The notes beneath the pieces are model-generated. The model ran no database searches, was not told the DNA's origin, and saw nothing but the letters and a program-made list of their open reading frames with translations. A DNA stretch of 5,818 bases, taken from the NCBI GenBank assembly GCA_031287135.1, contig JAITTK010000009.1, forward strand, positions 1 to 5,818, in the 5' to 3' direction. This DNA is from Candidatus Methanoplasma reticulitermitis (GTDB taxonomy: Archaea > Thermoplasmatota > Thermoplasmata > Methanomassiliicoccales > Methanomethylophilaceae). This document shows, one piece after another, positions 1 through 5,798 of the stretch (positions within the stretch are counted from its first letter, which is position 1; the number at the start of each line of letters is the position of its first letter). A program made the position numbers and the translations under genes.

Positions 1-261
1 GTCCCCGAACGAACCGTTGGTTATCCCGAGTGTTTTCGACGAGACGCCGTTCCTGATCATCCCTTCCAGGAACACGGATGCGGACCCTCCGACGAGGAAG
101 ATGTCCTGATCGGTGTCCAAAGCCTTCCTCATCTTTTCGATTACAGCCTGATGCAGGGCCTTGTATTCCTTCGACCTGTGCGTGATCATAGGTCTCGTCA
201 TCGATTGGAGGACCTCTTCCTCCACATTGACCGGCCCCACTGTGAAAAGTCTCCTGCTCAA
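1..261 (-). CDS. Class V PLP-dependent aminotransferase, N-terminal part (cut by window edge)
   Basis: Only the first 87 codons are in the window. The translation begins (M)SRRLFTVGPVNVEEEVLQ and continues with THRSKEY (about residues 29-35), a region reading IFLVGGSASVFLEGMIRNG, and ITNGSFGD at the cut edge. The early GPVNV segment, the HRS/TKxY motif and the GSxS stretch before the first PLP-binding region match the N-terminus of archaeal fold-type I class V aminotransferases (alanine-glyoxylate, serine-pyruvate and archaeal phosphoserine aminotransferases such as the M. jannaschii broad-specificity enzyme). These cytoplasmic enzymes move amino groups between amino acids and 2-oxo acids, often in serine/glycine metabolism. 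The catalytic lysine lies outside the window, so the substrate cannot be assigned. I chose the TTG start at 261 because a GAGGGA motif sits 5 nt before it and because the family homology begins within a few residues. No ATG fits better. Confidence 0.85.
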   Translation of the reverse strand, partial: MSRRLFTVGPVNVEEEVLQSMTRPMITHRSKEYKALHQAVIEKMRKALDTDQDIFLVGGSASVFLEGMIRNGVSSKTLGITNGSFGD

Positions 262-266
262 TATAA

Positions 267-272
267 TCCCTC
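267..272 (-). promoter_or_regulatory. Shine-Dalgarno-like site for the class V aminotransferase
   Basis: On the minus strand GAGGGA ends 5 nt before the TTG at 261; counted as GAGG, the spacing is 7 nt. This good spacing is the main reason to accept the non-ATG start. Confidence 0.5.
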
Positions 273-302
273 GGGTGTGATGGGTCCGCTATCTGCTAAC
301 CT

Positions 303-311
303 GTATTTATT
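303..311 (-). promoter_or_regulatory. Possible TATA box for the class V aminotransferase
   Basis: The A/T-rich stretch AATAAATAC on the minus strand lies in the 72-bp gap between the two aminotransferase genes. A start site about 25 nt downstream would fall near position 281, leaving a leader of about 20 nt that includes the GAGGGA site. This is a match by eye, and the gene could instead be read through from the upstream aminotransferase. Confidence 0.35.
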
Positions 312-333
312 CTAACGCACATGCGTGCGCAGG

Positions 334-1488
334 TCAGAGGTTGAGCATGAACTGCTTTATCCTGGAGAGCCCTTCCTGTATCTGATCCTCGCTTGTGGCG
401 TACGAGATTCTGAAGAATCCCTCTCCGCTCGGCCCGAATGCCGAACCCGGAGTGACCGCGACGTGCGCATCCTCGAGCATCTTCGTGCAGAGAACGTCCG
501 ATTTCACCTTGGAATCATATTTGGGGAATAGATAGAACGCGCCTTTGGGGACGTTGACGTCGAGACCTTTTATGTCCCTTATCAGATCCACGGCCAGGTT
601 GCGGCGTTTTTTGAACTCCCTGACCATCGCTTCCTTTTCGGTCTGTGGCCCGGTTATCGCCTCCACCGCGGCAGGCTGTGTGAAGGAAACGCAACACGAG
701 ATGGAATGGGTCTGGAGTTTGTTTATCTCCTTTATGTTGTTCTCGGATGCTATCGCCCATCCGATCCTCCATCCCGTCATGGCATATGTCTTCGACAGCC
801 CCGATATGGTTATCGTCCTGTCGAACATATCGGGCATCGCCGCTATGGAGAAGTGTTTACCGGCATAGATTATACTCTCGTATATTTCATCGGAGAGCAC
901 CATGAGATCATTCTCCACGGCGATTTTCGCTATCTCCCGTATGACCTTGTAAGGCATTATGCCGCCGGTGGGATTCGAAGGAGAGTTGAGGAGGATCATC
1001 TTGGTCTTCGGGGTTATCGCTTTGGCGATGAGTTCGGGATCTATGACGAACCCCTCATCGAATTTGGTGGGGATGTACCTGGGCTTGGCCCCGGCCAGCC
1101 TTATGCATGCCTCGTAGGAGACCCAGCTCGGATCGGGGAGTATGACCTCGTCACCTGGATCCAGATATGCAAGCGCCGTCATGAATATGGCATGTTTGCA
1201 TGGGGTTATGAGCACATTCTGCGCCGTACAGTGTATCTTGTTGTCGGAGAAAGCCTTTGCCGCCACCGCTTTCCTGAGCTCGGGTGTGCCTGCCGAAGGA
1301 GTGTAATGAGTGAATCCCGCATCCAGTGAATCCTTGCAGGCCTCTATTATATTATCGGGCGTGACAAAATCCGGCTCCCCCATTGAAAATGAGACTATAT
1401 CCGCACCCTGTGCCTTAAGATGGCTTACCAGGTTGGATATCGAGACGGTCCCGGATGCCGGGACACCTTTGAGCCTTTTTGATACCAT
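334..1488 (-). CDS. Class I/II PLP-dependent aminotransferase, aspartate aminotransferase type
   Basis: A complete 384-residue fold-type I aminotransferase, normal length for the family. It would carry out reversible transamination in the cytoplasm, most likely aspartate + 2-oxoglutarate to oxaloacetate + glutamate, though archaeal relatives also accept aromatic or other amino acids. Visible motifs are FSMGEPDF (34-41), YTPSAGTPELR near 62-72, SPSNPTGG (169-176, with the conserved Asn172), SDEIY (199-203, with PLP-contacting Asp200 and Tyr203), and SGLSKTYAMTGWRIGW (229-244) with the Schiff-base Lys233 and Arg241. FFRISYA (358-364) carries Arg360, the usual alpha-carboxylate ligand. Unusually, the PLP-phosphate loop reads ITPCKHAIF (94-102), apparently one residue shorter than the common TPGxK form. 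The ATG at 1488 is chosen because a TATA-like box lies about 27 nt upstream. Stop is TGA. The gene follows purP after 47 nt and precedes a second aminotransferase gene. Family assignment is firm; exact substrate is not. Confidence 0.95.
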   Translation of the reverse strand: MVSKRLKGVPASGTVSISNLVSHLKAQGADIVSFSMGEPDFVTPDNIIEACKDSLDAGFTHYTPSAGTPELRKAVAAKAFSDNKIHCTAQNVLITPCKHAIFMTALAYLDPGDEVILPDPSWVSYEACIRLAGAKPRYIPTKFDEGFVIDPELIAKAITPKTKMILLNSPSNPTGGIMPYKVIREIAKIAVENDLMVLSDEIYESIIYAGKHFSIAAMPDMFDRTITISGLSKTYAMTGWRIGWAIASENNIKEINKLQTHSISCCVSFTQPAAVEAITGPQTEKEAMVREFKKRRNLAVDLIRDIKGLDVNVPKGAFYLFPKYDSKVKSDVLCTKMLEDAHVAVTPGSAFGPSGEGFFRISYATSEDQIQEGLSRIKQFMLNL

Positions 1489-1510
1489 CGACCGACCCCA
1501 CTGAGACTTT

Positions 1511-1527
1511 AGTATATTATCCTTTCA
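1511..1527 (-). promoter_or_regulatory. TATA/BRE-like promoter of the class I/II aminotransferase
   Basis: In the 47-bp gap after purP the minus strand reads GAAAGG (purine-rich, BRE-like) followed directly by ATAATATACT, a good archaeal TATA box. The TATA centre near 1515 is about 27 nt before the A of the ATG at 1488, so transcription would begin at or next to the start codon. This implies a leaderless or nearly leaderless mRNA, in line with the lack of a good Shine-Dalgarno motif (only GGGGT is seen). Confidence 0.5.
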
Positions 1528-1535
1528 TCGCGCCG

Positions 1536-2609
1536 TCAGCTCATCAGGGTCTTTATCTTCCCTGTCCCGAGGGCGTCCTTTATCTCCATCGCCATCCTCC
1601 CGCCGGTGCTGATACCGGGGTATATCAGGTCCGCGTAGGGCGACCCGGATATGAACGGGTTAGTGCCAGCCACGATTCTTGTGGATATCTCGAAGACCTT
1701 GAACTCCAGTTTGTCGGTGACCACGGTCTCCAGACAGAACGGGCCCCATAGACCGCCGAAGAGCTCATAGGCACGATTCACGACATTCTCCCCCATCTCG
1801 AACGCCTTCGGCAGGAGTGACTCCCTTATGACGACGGGCGTGTTGCCCGTGACCACGAACGACGGGTACATGCCGCGTCTTTTCGCATCCTCTATGGACC
1901 CGAGTTTGTACATCTCATCTATATTGCTCTCGTCCCTGCGGTCTATGGAAAGGAGTTCCAGGGACCCTCCCTGTTTGCACTTGTATCCGCTCTCTTTGAG
2001 CGGGTCGTAGAAGAAGTGGAGATAATACCTCGTGCCCATGCAATACTCTTGTATGGTATACGGCTGAGAGTTATCGATGGACATCTTGAAGTCCGGGTAG
2101 TCCTTGGCTATGAAGAACCCGCGTCCTCCCTTGGCCCCGTGATATTTCACCATGACGGCCTCGCTGATCTCTCTCGCATCCGTGATCAATCTGGGCATAG
2201 GCACTCCCGCCGAAGTGAGCCAGGTCCTCTGCTTCTCCCTGTTCGATTCCCACTGCAGGACGGATCTGTTACCGTATGACGGTATCTCGTACTCGTCGAA
2301 TCTGGAAACCCCCATGTATTCCACAAAGGAACCGTGCGGTATTATGATCGTATTCTTGTCGAGTAACTCGTCCTTCCTCTCCTCCATCTCGTCGAAGTCA
2401 GCGTACTTTATGATCTCGTCCGGCTTTGCCAGAGGGAATGCGTCATAGTATCTCGTGTTATCTTTCACCGTCAGTCCCAAGGTCTTGAACCCCATCTTGC
2501 GTGCCCCGTGGAAAATCTGAAGTGACGAGTGGGAGCACAGCGTCGCGATGGTTATGCCGTTGATGTCGTATCCGTCAAGGATCTCATCTATCCTCTTCTT
2601 GGGAACCAT
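1536..2609 (-). CDS. purP: 5-formaminoimidazole-4-carboxamide ribonucleotide synthetase (formate-dependent, archaeal purine synthesis)
   Basis: This cytoplasmic ATP-grasp ligase converts AICAR + formate + ATP to FAICAR, the step before IMP in archaeal purine synthesis. The 357-residue length fits the family (M. jannaschii PurP is about 361). Conserved blocks recalled from that enzyme are present: ITIATLCSHSSLQIFHGA (19-36; TLGSHTSL in M. jannaschii, so the Gly is Cys24 here), PHGSFVEY (91-98), YGNRSVLQWES (112-122), VKYHGAKGGRGFFIA (154-168, the ATP-grasp lysine/glycine loop), FVVTGNTPVVIRESLLP (251-267), GPFCLET (289-295) and FEISTRIVAGTN (306-317). The last two hold the probable Mg/ATP ligands Glu294, Glu307 and Asn317. 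The ATG at 2609 is the only sensible start. A GAGG motif lies just 2 nt before it, too close to act as a normal ribosome-binding site, whereas a TATA-like box about 25 nt upstream suggests leaderless expression. The first 26 bp overlap the end of the ABC ATPase gene in another frame. Stop is TGA. Confidence 0.95.
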   Translation of the reverse strand: MVPKKRIDEILDGYDINGITIATLCSHSSLQIFHGARKMGFKTLGLTVKDNTRYYDAFPLAKPDEIIKYADFDEMEERKDELLDKNTIIIPHGSFVEYMGVSRFDEYEIPSYGNRSVLQWESNREKQRTWLTSAGVPMPRLITDAREISEAVMVKYHGAKGGRGFFIAKDYPDFKMSIDNSQPYTIQEYCMGTRYYLHFFYDPLKESGYKCKQGGSLELLSIDRRDESNIDEMYKLGSIEDAKRRGMYPSFVVTGNTPVVIRESLLPKAFEMGENVVNRAYELFGGLWGPFCLETVVTDKLEFKVFEISTRIVAGTNPFISGSPYADLIYPGISTGGRMAMEIKDALGTGKIKTLMS

Positions 2610-3531
2610 ATCCTCTTATTGCATTTGCGCTTTTAAATTTTGTTACGCAATCCGTCCGACAGATGCCGTAGTCTTCTGCGGATGTATTCTCCGCCCGGAT
2701 ACCGTGCCGAACATGCTGGGGAATTTCCTCTTCCTCTCTTGTGGCACTGCTGCGATCGGCCTTTCCGACAACTACCACGCTCATACCGAACCTGTCGTCC
2801 TCCGTCACATCCGCCTCTATCTCGAAGATTCTCCTCAGATTATCGGGGCGTATCGTCTCTTTCACTGTGCCGGCGGCCGCTATCTCCCCGCGGGACATTA
2901 GTATCACCCTGTCGCAGTACCTGGCCGCCAGGACTATATCGTGTGTCACCAACACTATGAGCATGTTCCTCGCGGTCGCCAGATTCCTGATGAGTTCCAT
3001 GAGATCAAACTGATGGTTTATGTCCAGATGGAGGGTCGGTTCGTCAAGCAGGAGTATCTCCGGTTCCTGGACCAACGCTCTTGCGATCATGACTCTGCGT
3101 CTCTCTCCTCCGCTGAGTTCGTCTATGTACCTGTCCGCGAACTTCAGGACCTCGGTCTCGTTCATCGCTTCGTACACGGATTCGACATCCTTCTCCGTTT
3201 CGTGTCCGAGCGCATCGATCCGCGAATACCGCCCCATCATCACCGTTTCGTAGACCGTAAATGGGAATGTTATGTTGGTTGTCTGCGTCACGAAAGCCAT
3301 TTTCCTGGCTATCTCCTTTTTCGACATTTCCTGCACGCAGCTGTCGTCTACCGTCACACACCCCCTGCAGGGGGATAGGGTCGTATTCATGCATTTCAGG
3401 AGCGTTGTCTTGCCGCATCCGTTCTGGCCGAGTATCCCGAGAACCTCTCCTGTACCGGCTCCGAAGGTTATCCCCTTCAGGACCGCGTTGGATGCGTAAG
3501 AGAATTCGACGCCGTTGATGTCCACTTTCAT
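2584..3531 (-). CDS. ABC transporter ATP-binding protein, iron-siderophore/heme/cobalamin class (FecE/BtuD-like)
   Basis: The nucleotide-binding subunit that powers the importer from the cytoplasmic side of the membrane. The motifs are complete: Walker A GQNGCGKT (35-42), Q-loop Gln83 in VTQTTN, signature LSGGERRR (139-146), Walker B with D-loop ILLLDEPTLHLD (159-170, catalytic Glu164) and switch His197 in VTHD. The core ends near residue 256 (FGMSVVVVGK), close to the usual 250-260 residues, yet the frame stays open for about 60 more residues to a TGA at 2584. That tail is polar, starts with an acidic TREEEE patch, shows no domain I recognise, covers the purP promoter and overlaps purP by 26 bp. 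It may come from loss of an earlier stop or may be a real extension. The ATG at 3531 has GGGAG 7 nt upstream and lies 4 nt after the permease stop. The substrate is inferred from the operon. Confidence 0.95.
   Translation of the reverse strand: MKVDINGVEFSYASNAVLKGITFGAGTGEVLGILGQNGCGKTTLLKCMNTTLSPCRGCVTVDDSCVQEMSKKEIARKMAFVTQTTNITFPFTVYETVMMGRYSRIDALGHETEKDVESVYEAMNETEVLKFADRYIDELSGGERRRVMIARALVQEPEILLLDEPTLHLDINHQFDLMELIRNLATARNMLIVLVTHDIVLAARYCDRVILMSRGEIAAAGTVKETIRPDNLRRIFEIEADVTEDDRFGMSVVVVGKADRSSATREEEEIPQHVRHGIRAENTSAEDYGICRTDCVTKFKSANAIRGYGSQEEDR
2630..2640 (-). promoter_or_regulatory. TATA-like promoter of purP, inside the ATPase 3' end
   Basis: The minus strand reads AAATTTAAAAG here, the most A/T-rich stretch near purP. 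Its TTTAAAAG core is centred about 25 nt before the purP ATG at 2609, the spacing expected if transcription starts at the ATG itself. The box lies inside the open reading frame of the upstream ABC ATPase. purP may therefore be transcribed both from here and by read-through from the uptake operon. Confidence 0.45.
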
Positions 3532-3535
3532 ACTG

Positions 3536-4588
3536 TCACTCCCACATTTCTTTCTTCCTGGTCTTCATCACGTATATGAAGAACGGTGCTCCGAGCAGGG
3601 ACGTGAGGATACCTACGGGTATCGACACGGAGAACGCCGCTTTCGATATCGTGTCTATGCCCATCATGAAAGCCGCACCGCCCAATATGCACAGCGGTAT
3701 CAGCAGTTTGTGGTTGGGTCCGACGAGCATCCTGAAGATGTGCGGCACTATCAGGCCCACGAACCCTATCGTCCCGGATATCGCTACGGACCCGCCCACG
3801 CAGAGCGAAGTCCCCGTTATCACCAGTATCCGGGTCAGCTTCACGTTCACGCCCATGTTCGCCGCCTGCTCCTCCCCGGCGGATATCATGTTCAGTTCCC
3901 TGGATCTGAATAAAATGATGGCTATCCCCAGCACCACGGGGACGACCGCGAGATAGAAGGAATCCCATACGCATTTGTTGAAACTCCCCATCGTCCAATA
4001 AACAATGGCCGCCAGGGTCTCTTCGTCGGCGATATACTGCACCAGGGACACGAGACCGTTGAAGAAGGCCCCCACAGCCACCCCTGCCAGCAGCAGCGTG
4101 ACCGTTGCGACCCCGTATTTCGTCCTCGCGATAATGTATACGGCACCCATGGTTACGAAACAGAACACGAATGCCATGAAGGGAATGCTGTACGATCCGA
4201 GAACCGCCGCGCCAATCCCGAAAGATATCGCCAGAGATGCACCGAAAGCGGCCCCTGACGATATCCCCAGAATGGACGGGGAGGCCATGGGATTCTTGAA
4301 CAGGCTCTGCATGGCCAGACCGGACAGCGACAGGGCCGCACCGACCAGGGCCGCGCAGAGCAGCCGGGGCATGCGTATGTCCATTATGATCTGCCTCTCG
4401 GCGGATGTGCCTCCGCCCATTAGTATGCCGATGACATCGTTCCACGAGACGGCATAATTGCCTATCATCAGGGTGGCCATGAATGTCAGGAACAGTGCCA
4501 GTACAGTAAGAGCGATTATCAGGAACGACCTCTTCTTTTTGGAGAAGTGGTAATGCTTCAAATCGTCCAGTGAACTGAGTTCCGTCAT
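3536..4588 (-). CDS. ABC transporter permease, FecCD/BtuC family
   Basis: The membrane subunit of the importer, working as a homodimer that forms the translocation path. It has 350 residues, slightly longer than the usual 320-340 because of a polar cytoplasmic N-terminus (about residues 1-20, ending HFSKKKR). The family hallmarks are clear: IRMPRLLCAALVGAALSLSG (71-90), then LAMQSLFKNPMASPSILGIS (91-110); YWTMGSF (197-203); the ATPase-coupling region SAGEEQAANMGV (236-247); and SGTIGFVGLIVPHIFRML (271-288). The C-terminus VGILTSLLGAPFFIYVMKTRKK is also typical. Hydrophobic segments fit about ten membrane helices, at roughly 22-42, 76-95, 103-124, 130-152, 160-182, 208-226, 252-270, 274-290, 294-312 and 322-341. 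The ATG at 4588 has GGTGGT a few nt upstream. It lies 36 nt after the binding-protein stop and 4 nt before the ATPase start, so the three genes form an operon. The family transports ferric siderophores, heme or cobalamin, and the permease alone does not show which. Confidence 0.95.
   Translation of the reverse strand: MTELSSLDDLKHYHFSKKKRSFLIIALTVLALFLTFMATLMIGNYAVSWNDVIGILMGGGTSAERQIIMDIRMPRLLCAALVGAALSLSGLAMQSLFKNPMASPSILGISSGAAFGASLAISFGIGAAVLGSYSIPFMAFVFCFVTMGAVYIIARTKYGVATVTLLLAGVAVGAFFNGLVSLVQYIADEETLAAIVYWTMGSFNKCVWDSFYLAVVPVVLGIAIILFRSRELNMISAGEEQAANMGVNVKLTRILVITGTSLCVGGSVAISGTIGFVGLIVPHIFRMLVGPNHKLLIPLCILGGAAFMMGIDTISKAAFSVSIPVGILTSLLGAPFFIYVMKTRKKEMWE
3539..3543 (-). promoter_or_regulatory. 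Shine-Dalgarno site of the ABC ATPase gene
   Basis: GGGAG on the minus strand sits 7 nt before the ATG at 3531 and lies within the last codons of the permease gene. It supports translation of permease and ATPase from one transcript. Confidence 0.6.
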
Positions 4589-4624
4589 GTGACCACCGAT
4601 GATCGAAAGAGTACCGATTCAGGA

Positions 4625-5752
4625 TTATGCCCTCATCTTCGCATCCATCGATCTTGTGTCGTTGGTGTAGAATATGATTATATCCGGTTTCTCCTTGAGC
4701 AGGGTCTCCGTATCGATCTCGCTGTTGTTCAGCAGAGATGTGTCCCAGCCCATGAATTCCATTACGTTTGCGGACATGCCGGTGGCTCTTATGGACGATC
4801 CCGCATATGTCTCCCAATAGACCTTGTGGCTCTCCGTGTGCTGCTGTATCGAGTAGTATACGGTGTACAGCCTCACCTGCAGATCCTCTATAAGCTCTTC
4901 AGAATATTCTCCGTACCCGAGCAGGTATCCGAGGCACTCTATGTTCGCGAATGCGTCCTTTATGCTGGTGGCCGTGACGAAGACCGCTTCCAGACCGCCC
5001 TGTGTCAGGACCACTTTGCGTATGGCATCGTATGATGAGTCGGAGACTGATTTCCCGGATCCTACGAGTATGACGTTCCTGCCTGCATCCGCGAGGCTCT
5101 TCACATCCCTGCCCAGCGTCTCCATGTCGTAGTTTCCTATTGTGTTCTGGCCGGCATCCAGATATTTCCCCGTATCGAAGTATTCTCTCAATTCCGTCTG
5201 ACTCTCCACATATGCCAGGCTGGTTCCCCCGGCGACTACTCTCTGGAACTCCTCTTTCAGACCGCTGTTGTTGAACGCGCCGGAGGAGTATGGTTCTTCG
5301 CCGTACTTTTGGCAGAGGTAGTAGTAAACCGTCGTCATGTATATCGTGCCCATCGACAGCATAGAGTCGGCCACGCCGTCTATGGTTATCTCGCGCTCCC
5401 CGCTCTGTGTCTCTATGGTCACGGTACGGGAACCGTCCTGGTTGATGGTGATGACGGAGTCATAATTGCAATATTTATTCCAGAATTCGGAATCCGCCTT
5501 CACATCATCTATCGTAAATCCGGTCCTCACATAATCCCCGTATGCTTTCTCATAGAGTTCCTCGATCGATGTCACCATCTTGGGGGTGGCCGTTATCCCG
5601 CCCATGTCCACGGAGATTATCTGTGCATCAAGGGCATAGAGGCCCCCTGTTTTCTTATCGGAATCCGACTTCAGCGCGACCGCCGCGGCTGCAGCCGCTA
5701 TCACTATGACGATCACTGCAAAAACAGCAATAAGCTTTCTTTTTTCCATCAT
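4625..5752 (-). CDS. Membrane-anchored ABC substrate-binding protein, divergent FecB/BtuF-like, C-terminus apparently short
   Basis: First gene of the importer operon; it should capture the ligand outside the membrane for the FecCD-type permease. Numbering from the ATG at 5752, residues 1-5 are MMEKR, about 6-27 form one hydrophobic helix ending in an Ala run (IAVFAVIVIVIAAAAAAVAL), and an SDSDKK linker follows. There is no lipobox cysteine (the first Cys is near 95), so it is probably held by an uncleaved N-terminal helix. A short beta-rich part (TITIN to GEREITIDG, about 101-126) precedes the binding fold. Recognisable family parts are NVILVGSGKS (about 226-235), FANIECLGYLLGYGEYSEEL (268-287, the bridging-helix region), KVYWETYAGSS (310-320) and LLKEKPDIIIFYT (351-363). 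The protein ends only 12 residues later, without the AVKNGRVY-like C-terminal lobe most relatives have. The ATG at 5752 is chosen because AGGA lies 7 nt upstream; 5758 or 5749 are possible. Stop is TAA. Role firm from context; ligand inferred. Confidence 0.82.
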   Translation of the reverse strand: MMEKRKLIAVFAVIVIVIAAAAAAVALKSDSDKKTGGLYALDAQIISVDMGGITATPKMVTSIEELYEKAYGDYVRTGFTIDDVKADSEFWNKYCNYDSVITINQDGSRTVTIETQSGEREITIDGVADSMLSMGTIYMTTVYYYLCQKYGEEPYSSGAFNNSGLKEEFQRVVAGGTSLAYVESQTELREYFDTGKYLDAGQNTIGNYDMETLGRDVKSLADAGRNVILVGSGKSVSDSSYDAIRKVVLTQGGLEAVFVTATSIKDAFANIECLGYLLGYGEYSEELIEDLQVRLYTVYYSIQQHTESHKVYWETYAGSSIRATGMSANVMEFMGWDTSLLNNSEIDTETLLKEKPDIIIFYTNDTRSMDAKMRA

Positions 5753-5759
5753 TATCATT

Positions 5760-5763
5760 TCCT
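5760..5763 (-). promoter_or_regulatory. Shine-Dalgarno site deciding the binding-protein start
   Basis: AGGA on the minus strand. Three in-frame ATGs follow at 5758, 5752 and 5749. The site is only 1 nt from the first, 7 nt from the second and 10 nt from the third, so 5752 is the best-spaced start. Confidence 0.45.
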
Positions 5764-5770
5764 GTTGTAA

Positions 5771-5788
5771 ATTTAGGAAAACCTAAAT
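5771..5788. promoter_or_regulatory. Perfect palindromic operator, DtxR/IdeR-like metal-repressor box
   Basis: ATTTAGGAAAACCTAAAT is a perfect inverted repeat: 7-bp arms around an AAAA centre. The TTAGG-N4-CCTAA arrangement also occurs within the known DtxR/IdeR box TTAGGTTAGCCTAACCTAA. The site begins 2 bp downstream of the TATA-like box and ends just before the expected transcription start near 5768, where a bound repressor would block RNA polymerase. Since it controls a transporter of the iron/heme/cobalamin class, an iron-sensing (or other divalent-metal-sensing) DtxR-family repressor is the natural candidate. The palindrome is seen directly; the regulator is an inference, as no regulator gene is in the window. 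Confidence 0.65.
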
Positions 5789-5789
5789 A

Positions 5790-5798
5790 GTATATTAA
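5790..5798 (-). promoter_or_regulatory. TATA box of the ABC importer operon
   Basis: The minus strand reads TTAATATAC, centred near 5794. An archaeal start site about 26 nt downstream would fall near 5768, giving a leader of about 16 nt before the ATG at 5752. A perfect palindrome lies on one side and a matching half-site covers the BRE position on the other. Confidence 0.55.

Noticed and set aside
706..1329. Plus-strand open frame of 207 codons opposite the class I/II aminotransferase.
   Set aside because: It is antisense to a fully conserved gene, with no recognisable domain and no ribosome-binding signal noted. Treated as a shadow frame.
2640..2649. The 10-mer TGCGTAACAA occurs on the minus strand upstream of the purP TATA box and on the plus strand at 5807-5816, upstream of the importer TATA box.
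   Set aside because: Many 10-mer matches are expected by chance in nearly 6 kb over both strands, and the two copies face opposite ways relative to their promoters. Not reported as a shared regulatory site.
2630..2710. Possible small minus-strand open frame (about 23 codons from an ATG near 2714) inside the ATPase tail.
   Set aside because: No recognisable sequence, no well-spaced ribosome-binding site noted, and it overlaps the purP promoter region. Too weak to call a gene.
2941..3378. Plus-strand open frame of 145 codons opposite the ABC ATPase.
   Set aside because: It mirrors the ATPase coding sequence; the composition is odd and no motif is seen.
3528..4817. Very long open frame (429 codons) on the minus strand, overlapping the permease and the end of the binding protein in another frame.
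   Set aside because: The translation is rich in Arg, Gly and His with no hydrophobic or domain pattern, while the overlapping permease frame shows full FecCD family conservation. It is a by-product of codon bias.
5675..5705. G/C-rich run with repeated Ala codons and small palindromes (CCGCGG, CTGCAG).
   Set aside because: It is explained by the Ala-rich end of the membrane anchor of the binding protein; no sign of a separate repeat element.
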